From Pegea sp. RAD2-039 (Eukaryota > Chordata > Thaliacea > Salpida > Salpidae): DNA of 64,000 bases. Under the pieces are notes generated by a model that ran no database searches, was not told where the DNA came from, and worked only from the letters and a program-made list of their open reading frames with translations. Positions 1 to 15,100 of this stretch are shown in pieces; position 1 is the stretch's first letter; each line of letters starts with the position of its first letter. The translations under genes and the position numbers were made by a program. Location of the stretch: NCBI GenBank assembly GCA_034620365.1, contig JAQGEQ010000071.1, forward strand, positions 868,001 to 932,000, read 5' to 3'.

Positions 1-148
1 ATAATCACTGATGCGTGAAAAGCAAACTGATCTATCTGTCATCTTAGTTGAGGAGCTCATTGCTGAGATGCTCCTATCATTATCACCAAACTTCATTGCA
101 ACATGACATACTTTTCGTGGAGTTTCTACCAGTTGATGATTCCTTTCA
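1..148 (-). CDS. probable next titin exon (partial, N2B-like position)
   Basis: The last Ig exon can end at 732 with a consensus donor (GC|GTAAGAAT). On the minus strand an open frame from 148 to the window edge fits its phase after an AG at 149-150: ERNHQLVETPRKV then SAMSSSTKMTDRSV. It is Ser/Thr-rich, without a fold I recognise, and would occupy the place of the N2B unique sequence. The acceptor has a poor pyrimidine tract, so this exon is tentative. Between 149 and 731 I see nothing else. Confidence 0.4.
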
Positions 149-3100
149 CTACCTGCTACACATTCATCATCAACCAATCACAAGAGTTGAATTCCCAGCG
201 TTGTTTTAATTGGCGCGTCAACGTGCGATCAGATGCCAGAAGAACACATGAAAGAAAAACAAAAAACAAACAAATAATCAACAAGTCAACATATGCAGTA
301 AAATTTACTTCAACACTCTAACGCTCGAATTATATAGATTATACTATTATTAGTATTTTCATGCATACATTTTAAATTAAAACAGAAAAATTATCTACAA
401 AACACTAAAAAGTAATCTTTAATTATTCAATATTATCTATTCAATATTATACAAAATTAGTTAAGAATCGACTATCAGGTAGTTACACTATTCAATACTT
501 TAACAAATGTTGATCTCTTAGAATGAAAATCACAGCGAATAGTAAATTCAACGGAACTACCGATATTTGCAAAACCTTTTTTAACTATCTAGATAATATT
601 TATAATAAAAAGAAATAGTTAATCACTTGGGCACCAACCGATCCTGTTGTTACAATCAAATCTATGCAGTAAGCAAACATTACACTAATTTTAGGCAAGC
701 ACAATTCACTATAGAAGTAGTTAATTCTTACGCAGCGATAGCGACAAATAACAGCCCAAGAATTTCTCCAAAACTTTTATTGAAGTCTTTACCTTCAAGG
801 CTAAAGTTGTACGCAGAGAACACTTGGCCAAGTTTATTCCAAGCTTTACATTTGTATTGACCAAAATCTTCATCATTAAAATGCGAAATCACAAGTACAC
901 TTGTGTAATAATGCTTGTCTGATTGAAAGTTGAAACGAAAATGGGGATCTTTTGAAGATATCTGTTCAGTTAAGTCGATTTCTACATCATCTTTAAACCA
1001 GGATATTTGAGGATCCGGGCAAGCAGCAAACTTTACTCTCAGATGAACTTCATTTTCTTTTACAGTTGCATGAATTGATTCAATAACAGTTGGTGAAAAT
1101 TCCATATCAGAGTTTTCGATTGGAACTCGTATTTCATAAGCACTATCATTGTATCTTTCAATATCAGCAATATGTTGTTTTCTTTCCTTATCAAGAACCT
1201 TTTTTCCTGTAAATACCAGAAGATAATGCAAAAGTTCAGCTAGTTAAAGTTCAACCAATCAAGCTGCGACTCACCCTCATCAAACTTGTGAAGTCCAACA
1301 TGCATCAGGACTAAACAACTGATTTGAAACCATAAAATGTAAAACCAGGCCGTGCAATAAAGCATGTTTATATGTTTATTAAATTAAAGATGATGTAAAT
1401 GAATAGAATTCAAAACAACCATTTATCAAATGGGTAAAATAAGAAACCCTTTACTTTAACTCTTTTCATGATCTAAACTATTTAACTACATCCTAGTTTG
1501 ATGGTTGGTAAAACATATACAAAACAAGAAACTCATCACACCTAAGTTCTATTTGCTTTTTATGACTGAAAGCCATTCTCAGAAACCCAGAAAAACTTTT
1601 TATCTCAGATGCAGCAAGCAATCATAAGAAGGATATGAGATACCTGTTATAAGCAAATCTGTACTACATATAGCTTCACCAGCAACGTTCGAAGCATAGC
1701 AACGAAATTCGCCAGAATCAGCTGGCCTACTAGACTCCATTATTAACCAACAATGGCCATTATCAGTATGTCGTCCACACTGCAAGAAATATAAAATGAG
1801 TTGAACCAATATTTCATCACAAGATTATTGAAAGTCTCAACTACAAGTTATAGAAGTTTAACAAACCTGATATCGTTGCTGATTGGTTATGTCTACGCCA
1901 TTTCTAAACCAACGAGTTTGTAGTTGCTCCCCTTCAATTATACAACTTAATCTTACAATACTTCCTTCAATTACATGTAAAGGCTGAAGAGGTTCAACAA
2001 CTTTTGGTGCTTTAACTGAAACAATTTATCTAATTAAATAATGAATTCTAAAATGGCAATAGCAAAATGTCATGACACCTACCTCTACTGGTTACTGGTG
2101 ATGATGATGACAATGACAATGATTTAAATATTTCCACATGAAACTACTTTACTAAAACAAATCTCAATCTAAACAATCACTCAAATCACTATCTGTTACT
2201 ATAAACTCTTCCAGTAATTTGTTGTCTAAAATCAGCAATCTAAGTTGTTACATTTGTATCTGTTACTAATATATTTTCGATTGTTCTGGTTGAGTTATGA
2301 TGATGAATATTTGTGAATTATGTGATGGTGAACACGAATCTACTGCCTCTAAACTTACTATCCAAATTTAGGTTTGCGCTTGAAGATGCTTCACCAAGTA
2401 AGTTACTTGCAACAATCTTATAAGTCCCTTCATCTTCTGGGTAAACTTCACAAATCTCTAATTGATATGTTTCATTGAAGTGGGAAATTTTGAAAAATTT
2501 AGATTCTTTGATTTCTTCACTTTCATGCATCCAAGTTACGTTTGGATCTAGAAAGAAGAAAAATGATTAAATGAAATGAAACTAATACAGAGGATTTTAA
2601 AACTTACTGCTTCCCGTAATTTTGCAAGTAAATCTTGCGCTTTGACCTTCTCGAGTAAAAAAGTCTTGCAAAGGTTCAATGATTTGCAGTTTTTGATCAT
2701 GTTTGCGTTGATTGGTGTCCTCAACTATCATCTTTGCTACTTAACAAAAGTTACCAACTCAATAAAAACAGTCAACTTACTTGCCGGTACTTACTGTTAA
2801 CTTGAAGAGTGGCAGTTGAACAAAATGATCCCCATTCGTTAGAAGCCTCGCAAGTGTATTTGCCGGAGTCTGACTCTTCAGATTCAATCACAATTAAAGT
2901 GTACTGATCCTCATCTTGAAGAAGCTTGTGCTTTAAGCCTGAAATGATGATATATTGTTTGAAGTTTCAATTTAAAATATGAAGAAGTTGTTGGTTTTAA
3001 ATTATTTACTTGATGTGATTTCTTCCCCATTTTTCGACCATGTAATTCTAGGAGTTGGTCGGCCACTTGCTCTAACAGTAAACTGAGCTTTTTCGCCTTC

Positions 3101-6100
3101 TTCGACAATACAATCTCGCAACTCTTGGTGGAAACGAGGTTCTTCGTGTGCTGATATCATTTTTAATTAATAAACTGAATATTATAATTTCAAATATCTA
3201 CCATGGACATAAATAAAGGAGGTGGATGCTTGCTCATCAATTTCAAATCCGTATTCGCCACTATCAGCCAAATCAATTTGATCAATGCTCAAGCAATGAG
3301 TAGTTCCATCAACTTTGTATTGAAATCTTCATAAAAATGATTTTTAAATCACAAGTAATTTTATTATGAAAAGTTACACTTTTTTTTAATTTTCTTTTTT
3401 ATATTCAATTTAATATCTTAAATCGTTTTCACAAATACCTTTTTTCATCCTCAAAATCAATTTCTTTTCCATTTTTTGTCCATTTTGCTTTCATATCGGG
3501 CTCACTAACAACGAATTCCAGAGTTGCTTTTTGTTTTTCAATAACTTCAATATTTTTCACTGATTTCATGATTTGAACATTAGCCGCTGAAGTATATAAA
3601 GAAACTAATTTGCAGCTACCAAATTCTTGAAAGCATTCTACTATTTTTAAAAATCTCACACAAAACTTAATACATCATCTAGCTCTAATCTTCTTACTTT
3701 CAATAAAAACTTGACAATTGGTGAACTTGTTGCCGGCAACAGCACTATATGTTCCCGAATGGACAGGTCGAGGCTCATTGATTTTCAATATTCGAGTCAT
3801 TCCTTCACTGATCGCACAGTATCTACCTCCTAAAGTTCCAATTCTTTTTCCATCTTTCTTCCAAAAGATCTCGGCATCTTCTGTGTCGACTTTGCAACAT
3901 ATTTCAACTTCTCGTGTAGACTGGTTGGCTCGAATGATTTTAGGCAGCTCTGTCGTGAACTTTACAGCTAAAAGCAAAAAAATGTTGGATGATGAACAGA
4001 AGTTACGAGTCTCTTTAAAATCTCTGCTCAATACTAGGTATCTAAAGACTTTTATTGTCCTACAAGCTACAAAAACAATCAAGTCTTAACATTTCTCAAG
4101 TGCTAAAAACAAGTATGTAAACTTTCACAACTTCACTTATATAGCTGTAGTAACCAGCTTCAACTTACGTGAAACGTTTAAAGTTGCAACACAACCATCA
4201 ACATCATTCAACAAGCTGCATCTGTACTCTCCTGAATCACTTTCAGAGCAGTGAGTGATTTCTAATATTTTCAACTGTCCTTTTTCGCTTATGATGACGT
4301 TACTGTTTGGCTGTAAATTTTTTTTAAATTTATTAACACGAGAGGTAGCAAGTGAGCTTAATTTGATTTTCTAAAATAAATATTACTCACAGAAATGATG
4401 TTTCCATCTTTGCTCCATCGACAGACATCACTGTCACTAACTGATACTTCACATTGCAATACAGCTTTTTGAGTCTCTTTGACGTCTACATCTATCGTTG
4501 AACGTGTTACATATACAGCATCAACCCGCACTTCAGCTGAAGATGATTTGTTGCCAGCTTTAAACATGTATTCGCCTGAATCTTCTACTTGAGCATTCTC
4601 AACTTTCAAATAATGAGAGGCTCCCTGTTGCTTTAGCTGAGAGAAAATTTTAATTTTTTAAGCTTAAATAACTAAACATTTATTATAAAAACTAAAAAAC
4701 GAAAATATTTGAATTTTAAATCATACAAACCGTGACATATTTTGAGCTTTTTATCTCATTTCCATCTTTGTACCATCTACCAGATACATTGGATTTACTC
4801 ATTTCTGTACTTATTTCAAAATCTTTTGATTGGATGACACGAACACCACTTAATTTCTTGACAATCTCTATTTCTGAAAATATTACAACTGTTAACTTCT
4901 ATAAGGCTTTCAGATTGTTTCCAAGACTTACTTTCAACAAATAATCTTGCACTTGTTTGAGTGGATCCAGCCATACATGAGTAAATAGCTTCATCTGATT
5001 TTTGGGCATTTTTAATGACGAGACTATGATCACCTGTGCTCAAGTTCTTTTTCATTTCATATTTGTCGCTGTTTTCTACGATTTTTGATTCATTTTTCTC
5101 CCAATGAACATGTAGGTAATCACACTCAGCGACAACTATAGCAAACTCTGCATCACTGCCTTCAGCTACAGTGAGATTCTTTAAGCCGAGACTGAAACGG
5201 GGACCTAAAACAAAGACAAAATCCTATTATCTTTGCTCATTTACAAAATATATAGTTTTATCGACTAAAAACTGGAAATTAAAAGTGCTAAGCGAACCTA
5301 AATGACTTTAAAGTTCACACAATGTACTTATAGCTTAACTAGAACCATGGATATAGTCTACTGCTTACAGATGATAATTGATATAAGAAGCTAGTTTAAA
5401 GTTATCTCCGCTAGAAGCTTATAAGTAATTTAACTGACTTATAATAGAGACTTTTGCTGCAGTTGTAGTTCTTCCAACACGAAAAGCATAAATGGCTTCA
5501 TCAGTTTTGATCAAGTTTGACATCACTAACATGTGATGCTTCCCTTCTTTTGCAGATCGGATGTTTTCACTTTCAATAAGCTCTTTCCCATTTCTTAGCC
5601 ATTTTCCGCTGATATTTTCACTGGCCATTTCACATTCAAGGACAGTATCTTCGTGTTCAAGTACATCAACATCCAAAAGGGTTTTTACAATCTCAGTTCC
5701 TGTAAATACAATCGTAATTATCCAGTGAGTATAGAAAAAATTAAGCTTGATCTTCTAACTTTCAAAGATCATTATTAAAGAATCTACTTTAAATAAAAGC
5801 AAACCTTAAAGATGTTTTGAACAAAATTTTAAGTCATATTACAAAACTAAATTTAGAAAAGTGATATCATATTAGTGTCAGCTGATATTGTAAATTAGCA
5901 ACTGATCAATCTAACCTTCCACTACAAGCAGTGCACTTGTTGATTTGCTTCCTACTTCCAGTGTGTAAGTTCCTTGATCATCAACCAAAAGTGTATCAAT
6001 TATCAAAGTGTGTCTTGTCCCTTCTTTAATGATGTGTAAGTTTTCAGACTCCTAAGGTATCAAAAATTAAAAAATTGTCAATCCAGTAAGCTTATAATTA

Positions 6101-9100
6101 AAATTAAGATATAAGCTAACTCTTAAAAGATTTTTGTTTGAGTCAATTTAGTTATAATGAAAGATGGAAAAGTTAACAAACTTGAACACTTCTGCTGTTG
6201 TGAGTCCAAATTGGATTAACTTCATCATGTGATAAAGTGACAGAAAACTTTACAGAATTTGTTTCTCTCAATTTGACGTCTTTCAAAAGTTCATACATCT
6301 CTACTTCTTGTACAGTTAGTTTAGCTGTTGAGTTAAGAAAGCAGTTTCGTCCTTGAAATGAATACGAGCCTTCATCAGATGGTTGAACATTTCTAATTAC
6401 TAGAACTTGTTTTGTTCCCATAGTTTTCATTTGATACTTTGCTTGTTCTTGATAATCGTTGTAATTTGGCAAAGTAGTAATTGGTTTGCCATTAAACATC
6501 CAAATACCATTTGTATATGCAGCTCGATTTAGATTACATTCAAATACAGCGTAATTTGATTCTACAATAGTTTGATTCTTTAGATGAGAAGTCACAATAA
6601 AATCTGTAAAAACAAACGTTGTATTTGCTCAGTGGAAATGCCATTTAATTTGTCTTGCTAAGACTCTAGTAAACAACTAAAGTCAAATAGAATTATTGCC
6701 TGGACTAATATTTAATGTAATCTTTTCTGTCAATACAAGCTTAACATAAAATTATTTGTAGTTTTGAAAACAATAGTATATTTATTCTCTGTGTTTATAG
6801 TTTGGAATTCAAAGTATTTTTAAACCTCTTAGGTTTTTTTGGATTTAACTTTTATTTTTAAGTACTCTTTTTTAATTACAAACATACACAGAAAACATTT
6901 TTAAAGGACTCAAATAACTATTGTTATTTAAATTCTGTAAATAAAAACGTTTAATTTTTGCTTTGTACTTACATTAAATATGATTTAATCTTAATTACCT
7001 TTGACTAAAAGTTGACAGGTTGTTTGAGCGTTTGCAGTTTTGAATAAGTAGCTACCAGCATCAGTTAATTGACACTCACTAATTGTCAATGTGTGCTCAC
7101 GCCTATCCAAGGTCATAGTTTGTCTGCAATTAATAAGTGTTTGAAAGTTGAGCCACCAAATAAGTCTATAACTCTAATTTAGCAATTAACAATCATCTAC
7201 ACTTCATTCAAAATTTCAAACCTTTCACATTGGTTGATAAACTTTCCATTGTGATACCAAATACCAAAAATATCTCTATTTATTTTCAACTTTAATCGGA
7301 CTGTATCTCCTTCATAGACAGTTTGATTACTCAAAGGTTGTGTAACGCTAACATTGATATCTGCAAACAAACTATTAAGAACCAAAACTTTTGAAAATTT
7401 TCATTTTACTGTTCACGGTAATTTGTGCTCTTGAGATTACAGATCCAAAATGATATTCAACGGAGCCATGATCTTCTGGTTGGACACATCCAATGATTAA
7501 TTTTCGTTTGTTCATGAATACCTCTTCAATAAACCGATCTTCTTTCTGCAGATCATGCAAACAATAATACAAATCAGGAAACTTCAAACTTGATCTTACT
7601 TTCACTTCTTTTCCATTTATTTTCCAGACTCCTTTCTCTTCAGGATGAGATACAGATGTCAAAAATACAGCAGTATCTCCAACAGATGTCCGAAGATCTT
7701 TCAACTCTTCAATTATTGATTTATCACGAGCTGTTGGAGATAATCAAAGTCACGAAACAAATACAAATAAGTAGTTTTATATTGACCAGAAACTTTCACT
7801 TCTGCTGAGGTAGAAATTTGTCTATCATCATCATCTTGAACAATACAAGTGTAAAATCCAGCATCATTCAATGTTAGATCACAAATCCGTAACAGATAGC
7901 TGTCACCATCTCTTCTCATTTGATATTTATCTCCCTCACAAATATCATTTTCACCAAATCGCCACTGAAACGCTTTACAGATTGCAGATGCAGTACATTC
8001 TAGCATCACTGAACGATCGAATTCCGTCACGATACGATTTTTTAAAGTCTCAGTAAACTTGAAATGACTTTCTTTTGTTTCTGTGAAGTGTAAGTGATTG
8101 AATGAAGTACTTTAAACAACTTCTTTTGTTTTATTCAAAGCCGATACCATCGATGATATTTTTGTTATTTAAACAACGATAAAGAAGTAAGTACACAAAA
8201 TATAAAGCTAATCTGTTTGTCTTATTCTTCAGAAAATTCTCTTTTGCTTTTATTAATTCAGTTTAATATCTAGAAACTAAGTTGATATCTTTCTATATAA
8301 ATATGGACTCTACTTTCTTAATAGAATTGCTAGTGTATATATTTACCTTTTACTAACAGAAACGCTTGGCTACCAGCTTTACCAGCAGGATTTTGTAGCC
8401 GAACTGCATAAGCTCCTGAGTCATCACCAACTACATCTTTAATTGAGAGCTCACAAACAGATTTCTGCAAGTAAAACCCAATAGTAAAAGAGAAGCTAAA
8501 AGTTGACTTGAACTATTTAAAAGTTATCAATATAAATCTTCTTTTTTAATATATCTACAAACAACCAGTTGTTTGCTTACTTCAACGAAACGCCACGTGA
8601 TGCGATCGTTTTGACGGAGTATGTTCTCGTTGTGAATCCAGGTTATTTTTGGAAGTGGATCAGCTTCAAACTTTACCCGAAACTTAGCATCCGAACCCGA
8701 GGTGATTTTGGTATTCTTCAAACCGTCAAGAACTATTGGAGCTTGCATCTCTGCAGTGACTTCCTCCTAAAAGAAGTTTTTTTAAACTTCTGTAGAGGTT
8801 TGTTATGAATTTTAAACCTTATTTAAATCCCAGTCACCAAACGATTGTTTGGCTCTATAAAGCCAAGGAGCATCTGAAAGTTGGTCATCAGATTTGTATT
8901 TGTGCTTATGGATCAGTTGATGTTTCGTTTTGCGCAAATGAAGCTCATAGCTTCGATCTCTTTCTGAGATCTATTAAAAAATAATATTAGATTTAATATT
9001 CTATTTACTGACCTTAGCGATAATTTTTAAATCTAAATAAAAGATTTTAACAGATACAAATTGAAAATGAAAAATTTATTTACCCGAGCTGAGTTGGCTT

Positions 9101-12100
9101 CCAGTTTCCGGACCATTTGATCCTCATCAGCGAGTTTTGAGAACTTTGATTGTAATTCATCGTCTCTTTCAACCTTACGAAGCTGGGCGATGGTGACAGA
9201 TTTATCATTAGGACGAACTTCACGAAGTTGAACCATCTGTTTGCCTTGATCTTCTGCAAATTCAAACTCACTTAATCTAGATTCAGCAAACTTCAAACTT
9301 ACGATTGAGAAAATATTTCTTTTCGATCTCAAAATCTGATTTTTTAAGAAGTGTTCGAAAGTCCTCTTGATTTTTTACTTCAATTTTTGCAGAACATTTT
9401 TCAAAGCCAAGTTCGTTAGTAACAACAATTTCTATGGTACCCTGATCATATTCTTTGACAGCTAATATTTCTAAATTGTACATGCCATCATACCAAACTT
9501 GAAAACTAAAACATATAAATAAAAATATACACGTTTCAGTTCATCAACATCAAATGTCAACTTACCGTTTACTGCTGTGAATTTCTTGTCCATTTAAGTA
9601 CCACTCAACTTTAGCTTTAGGATTCGCCATCACTCGGCACATGAACCTTGCTGCATCTCCTTCTTTAGCTATTACAGACTCCAGAGGAAGAACAAATCTA
9701 GGAGCCATCGGCTGCTCTTCAGGAATATCGCCAGGAGAGTCATGAGCAAGTGAATACTGTAAGCAGAAAAAGAATAAAGATTTCAAGAATTATCATCAAT
9801 TTAAATTTGTACTTTTTGTCGATGCCTCTCAGCTATTTCAATCTTATGAAGTTGGTCTGGATTAGGTAGTTGTGTGTTATCAACAAGTCCCTTTTCTTCT
9901 TTTACAATTAAACTGCAAGATGATTGAGCTTGCCCAAACTGATTAGTGACTCGACAACTGATTACACCTATTTAAAATATCGTTAACCAGTTATTTCAAA
10001 TTTGTGTTCATAAAGATCAAAATTTTAAATAAGCTAAGAGGACTTTGAAATATAATTCTTTTTCACAATGAGTGTGATGTTATTTAGCTAACACAATTAG
10101 AAATATTATTATGCATCATGTACAAATGTTATCAACAACAAACATCACAAAGAACTAGCACAACAAACTGAAAAATTTTGATAAAACTACAACAAAGTTT
10201 GTGTGCAGAGTAAAGTAAAAAATACGTCTTATGTCAACAGCACTAAAAAGTTTATTTTACCTGTATCACGTGGATACACGGCACTAATATCTAAAGCAGC
10301 GTAGCCAAATTCAAACAATGACATGATTCTATTGGCATATTCCAATGGCTTGCCGTCCAAAAGCCATTCAACCTAAAAACAAACATTTAGTTGTTACTCA
10401 GATATTCGCTTTTATAGTTGAAAAATTATTTTGATTGTCTAAAATAAGCGTAATAAAATAATTGGTAATTTTTTTATATTACTTTTTATTTAAGTAACCA
10501 ATAAAACTTTAAATAAAAGTAAAGAACTTTTTATAATCTTTTTTAAAGCCTCTTGTTGCTAACTAAATAATAAAATAAGAATTTTATAAATTCCAATTTT
10601 AATTTCAGGTTGATACCTTCATGTTTGGGTCGCATATAGGTGTGATGTAGCATTCAAAATGTGCTGAGCCAAGAATTTTCTGTCGAATTGATTCCAGCTT
10701 CTTTTTAAATCGAGGTTTTTGCTTTATCTTTTCATTATACATATCAGCATCATCAAAGTTCTCCAACTTATCACAAGATCAGTTTGTCAATATCTAACAG
10801 AAGTTGATCAAATGCAACAAACCTTATGTCGATCACTTTTGCCGACTTCAAGTGAGCTTTTTGATCTCGTTGTTTTAGAGACAACAATCTTAGATCTGTT
10901 CTCAGTTACAGGAACCTTACTCTTTTCGATAGAGACTTTACATCTAGCCAGATCACGGCCATGTTTGTTTACTGCATTTGCAGTGTACCATGCATCATGA
11001 ACACGTTTGGCTGCTGCATCAATGGTTAGTAGACCATGACCGTCAACTCCATCAATTCTAATCAAAAGTAATTTAGAGATAAATCAACAAAAACTTGTTC
11101 ACAACTGCTACCTAAAATCCGTTTGGTGGTCCGGATGTAAAAGAACATTGTCTTTCAACCAAACGATTTCTGGTGTGGGTTTACCGACGGCGAAAACTTC
11201 TAATCGAATCAAATCTCCCTCCTTAGCTGTTACACTTTGCGGTTTTTCAATTATTTTAGGAATCTCTGCTCCTTCTTGGGCTGGAAAATTCAGAAAATTG
11301 CCAATTCAACTTGCCAAGAATGATTGACAAATATCAAATCAATAAAGGTTTAAATTACTTAACAAGTTTCGGTTTGAATTTAAAGCTAAAAGTAAAACAT
11401 AAAAATGAAACTTTTATATAAAATAAAATCGAAATATTTAGTTTAAGATAGAATAGAAGAGCTCTTTACATAATAATGAGAAAACTGAAAACTTACGAAT
11501 TACGGTGAGAGATAAAGATGTGAACGCCTTCCCGGCTTGGTTCTTTGCAATGATTGTATACTTTCCACTATCGTCAGGTTTTGCAGGAGAAATTATCAAC
11601 GATCTTACTCCGTCTTCTTTGATCACAAGTCGGTGACTATAATCTTCACGAACTTGATTTCCTACAAATATTTAATTGATTAGAATCAATTCTAAAAGAT
11701 GAAAGGTCAAGACACATATATTTTAAATCAACTGATGATAAGTCAGTTGCTTATTATTGTAAACTTTTTAAGAAGCTTTAAGTTTATGTTTTAGCAATAC
11801 AGTCGCAATATATTTGTTTATAACAGTTTCACTTCGTCTATTTGCTTTTGTTGAGATGTCTGTTTTCAAGTAAATTAGCGAAAGTAATTTGATTAAAAAT
11901 ACTTATTTTAATTAACTCAAATTGATTTTGCACACTTCAAATAGTAATTGAGAAGTTTTGCCATCGATTTTTACATCTCTTTTTTTCAGTTTCTTTCGAG
12001 TGCTTCCGAAAAATCAACTTAAAAATGCTTTTCTCAGATTGAATTTGTATCGGTGTTGTAAAAACGTTGAATCTTTACAATAACACTCTAAATATTCTCG

Positions 12101-15100
12101 TAATCACTTAAGCTTTTAAAATTAGTTCAGAAATTTGGAGTAAAATATATCTTAGCTTAAAAAATGGTTTGTAAGAAAACGTTTTTATTTAGTGAATAAT
12201 CGAAAAAGTCTTATCCAGATAACAACTTCCACCTGAGTTTCTAAACGCCAAAACCTCCAATTATTATAAATGAATTAAAGTTTTAGGTTTGATTTCTATT
12301 AGCTTACCTCTTAAATTTGTACAGATGTAAGTATTTACATCTAACTTTATCCACGGAGTAAAACTTTCTTTAAGTAAAGAGGCTTTTACAGTCGGTTTAC
12401 TATAACAACTTTTTGGTGAGTTGTTTACTGAGGAATATTCACTTCTGTTTGCGTAACTTGACCACCTTCTTGAGTATGCTGCTTTGTTTTGAAATTTTTC
12501 TTCCATAAATGATTTTGTCCTTTGACAGTAGTTTTGAGGAAGATTATTATCTCGGTGAGATTTACTAAGATGGAAATCAGATAATTTATTTGCAGTAACT
12601 GAAACCTTGTTTTCATCGCTGTGTTTCACAATGTTATGTCCTACCAAATTATTTTTAGAATTGTGTTTTCTGTTGACCACTTTTCGATTTGTGTTATTTA
12701 CAGCGGAGCGTTTAACATCTTCACTCAACTTGATTTGTTCCAACCTCTTAATTGCAGCTGCTACACGATTGCAAATTGGTTCACTTTGTTTCGAATCCAG
12801 CTTTTTTATAACTTGCAACTTTCCAAATCGAATTCGAACATTAAAAATTTTCTGGTGAATAACTCGAAAATCATCTTCGTCAGACATTGATTCAATTTTT
12901 TAACTCCACTATTTCATCTTTAAACTCAACTAACAATCAAAACTATCTTCATCTACTCAAACAGTTTTCTTCAAATTCATTTTGTTAAGACTTTGAGAAG
13001 CTTAGCAAACTCTGACTCAAACGTTTGTAATTTGTATCGAAAAATGATATTTTTCTACTTTCTTTTCGTTTTCAACATCGTTGGAATGCAAACAAACAAC
13101 CGAAAAAAAAGAAGTTTTAATCCTAAACTCAGCTACGACATTTAGCGGAATGTATTTAAACGTAAATCAGCTGAGATGACAAACCGTTGATAAAAAAGTA
13201 AACTTCAGGCATCGGGCGGCCGTTCACTTTGCAGTCTATCCTTGTGGCAGATCCTTCTTGACAAACAAGGTTGTCGGGTTTTGAAATAAAGCGAGGTCTA
13301 AAAAAATTATCAAATAATTTTTCTTGTTGATTAAATCAAATATTTTGCATACAAAAAGAACTTCTCGATGTCTAATTGATCGATTTCATCGAATCGTCTT
13401 GCAGGGGAAACGGCCCGAGGTGATTTTGTCCTTTGGGGCGATACAGATAGTCTACTTCTACTTAATGGTGAAGCTGATTTGTCTCGAAGACGAGTTGATG
13501 GACTAGATGTAGCTCGACGCTCGCCTGAAATCGGTGACCACGAGGATAAGACCACTTTGCGCTCGCTTCTACCACGTCTGAATCAAAACTTGACATTATA
13601 CATTCGAGTAATATTTTAGCTCGGGGAGTTACCCTGATGAAGTCATTGTCTTTGTAATAGATCCTGGAGGAGGTAATTCAGCTGATTTCGACAATTGCTC
13701 TTCATAAACCCGAAATTGGTCTGAAATTAGTAAACAACCAATCAGCAATGTTCTAACACAATATGCAAATGAGCCATACCTTCAGTGACCAGCATCACTG
13801 AACCACTAATGAAGCCGAACTGGTTGGTTGCGGACACCGTGTACTCACCCACATCATCGTTCAACAACATGTTGATGATGAGGGTGTGAAGTTCTGCGCA
13901 GGGAAATCAGATGAAGTAGTAGATGAGATCTCAACTTACGTTTCTTCGCGTTATAACTGATCTTCACTCGATAACTTTCCTGTAACATGTGTCCATTGCG
14001 AGACCACGTGACTCGGGGTTGAGGGTGCCCTGATATAACACAATCGAGCCGCAGGGTACGCCCCTCTTCGATTTGCATCACACTAGCTGGTGTTTGGATG
14101 AACTTTGGTGGAGATCCAACAGGAGAGGATCTACTGCTCGAGTTTTGACGGATCAGTGACTTCTTGTATCCTGATTTTGATGAAGGGGAACTTGCCGCCT
14201 CCTCAGCAACAGGGGACAATTTTTCTTTGGGTCGAAACATCTCGCTGTCTGTCAGATCATTTTCAGAAACTCCCGAGATGAATTCAAACTCCGCTTCAGT
14301 GCTGAAAATTTGCTTTTATGTTTGTTTACAAAATTAATCATTGAAAATTTACCTTTCAAATCCTTCATAATCAGTTACAGAAAAATCAGAAACTGCCGAT
14401 GGTGGTCTCATTCCTTTTCCCCTCTTCATTTCGTACACCTAAGAGTTGGCAAAATAATATTTAATAAATTGAATAAGATCAAAACTTTGATTTTTTTAAT
14501 CAATTAGTTTTATAAATCACAAAAGAAATTATTCGAATCAATGAAAAATTGCAAACTTTTAAGTTGAAAGTATGAGAGGAAGTTCCATTTTTGTCTGTTG
14601 CTGTACAAGTATATTGACCGCTGTCATCCACGAATGATTCACGAATAATCAGATGACTCGTTTGTCCGTCGTAAGTGACTTCAAAATCTTGTGAGCTTTC
14701 AACAAGAACTCCTAGAAAAAGAATCAAAATTTTAGCGGGGCTGTAATCTTCATTAATCCAACCAAGGCTATCAACGCTTCAATGAGCTTTTGTACAAATT
14801 TTAAACATCTAGAATATACTGAAAGTGTATACAGGAAGTACTTAATTTAGTAACCAGGACTTACCATCACGGAACCATCGTACATCTGGTACTCCATCTC
14901 CAGAAATGTGACAACTCAACAGAGCAAGCTCTCCTTCTGGAACTTGAATCTTGTTTGTTTCAGCCACTACTGAAGGAGCATTTACTGACTGAAAGATGAA
15001 AGTTAAAAAGATTGAGATTTTTTAGTGAGTTAATTTAAAATATGAAGTCTGAAGATAAAATCTTATTTTTATCAACAATGCTTGAGACAATGCGAGTTGA

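Noticed and set aside
3718-4089. 123-codon plus-strand frame
   Set aside because: It is the antisense of a titin Ig exon (FWKKDGKRI) with clear splice sites on the minus strand.
10719-11000. 93-codon plus-strand frame
   Set aside because: Antisense of Ig Z7 exons, whose minus frame matches titin.
12607-12890. Two plus-strand frames of 83-89 codons
   Set aside because: Antisense of the alternative titin first exon; hydrophobic and codon-poor.
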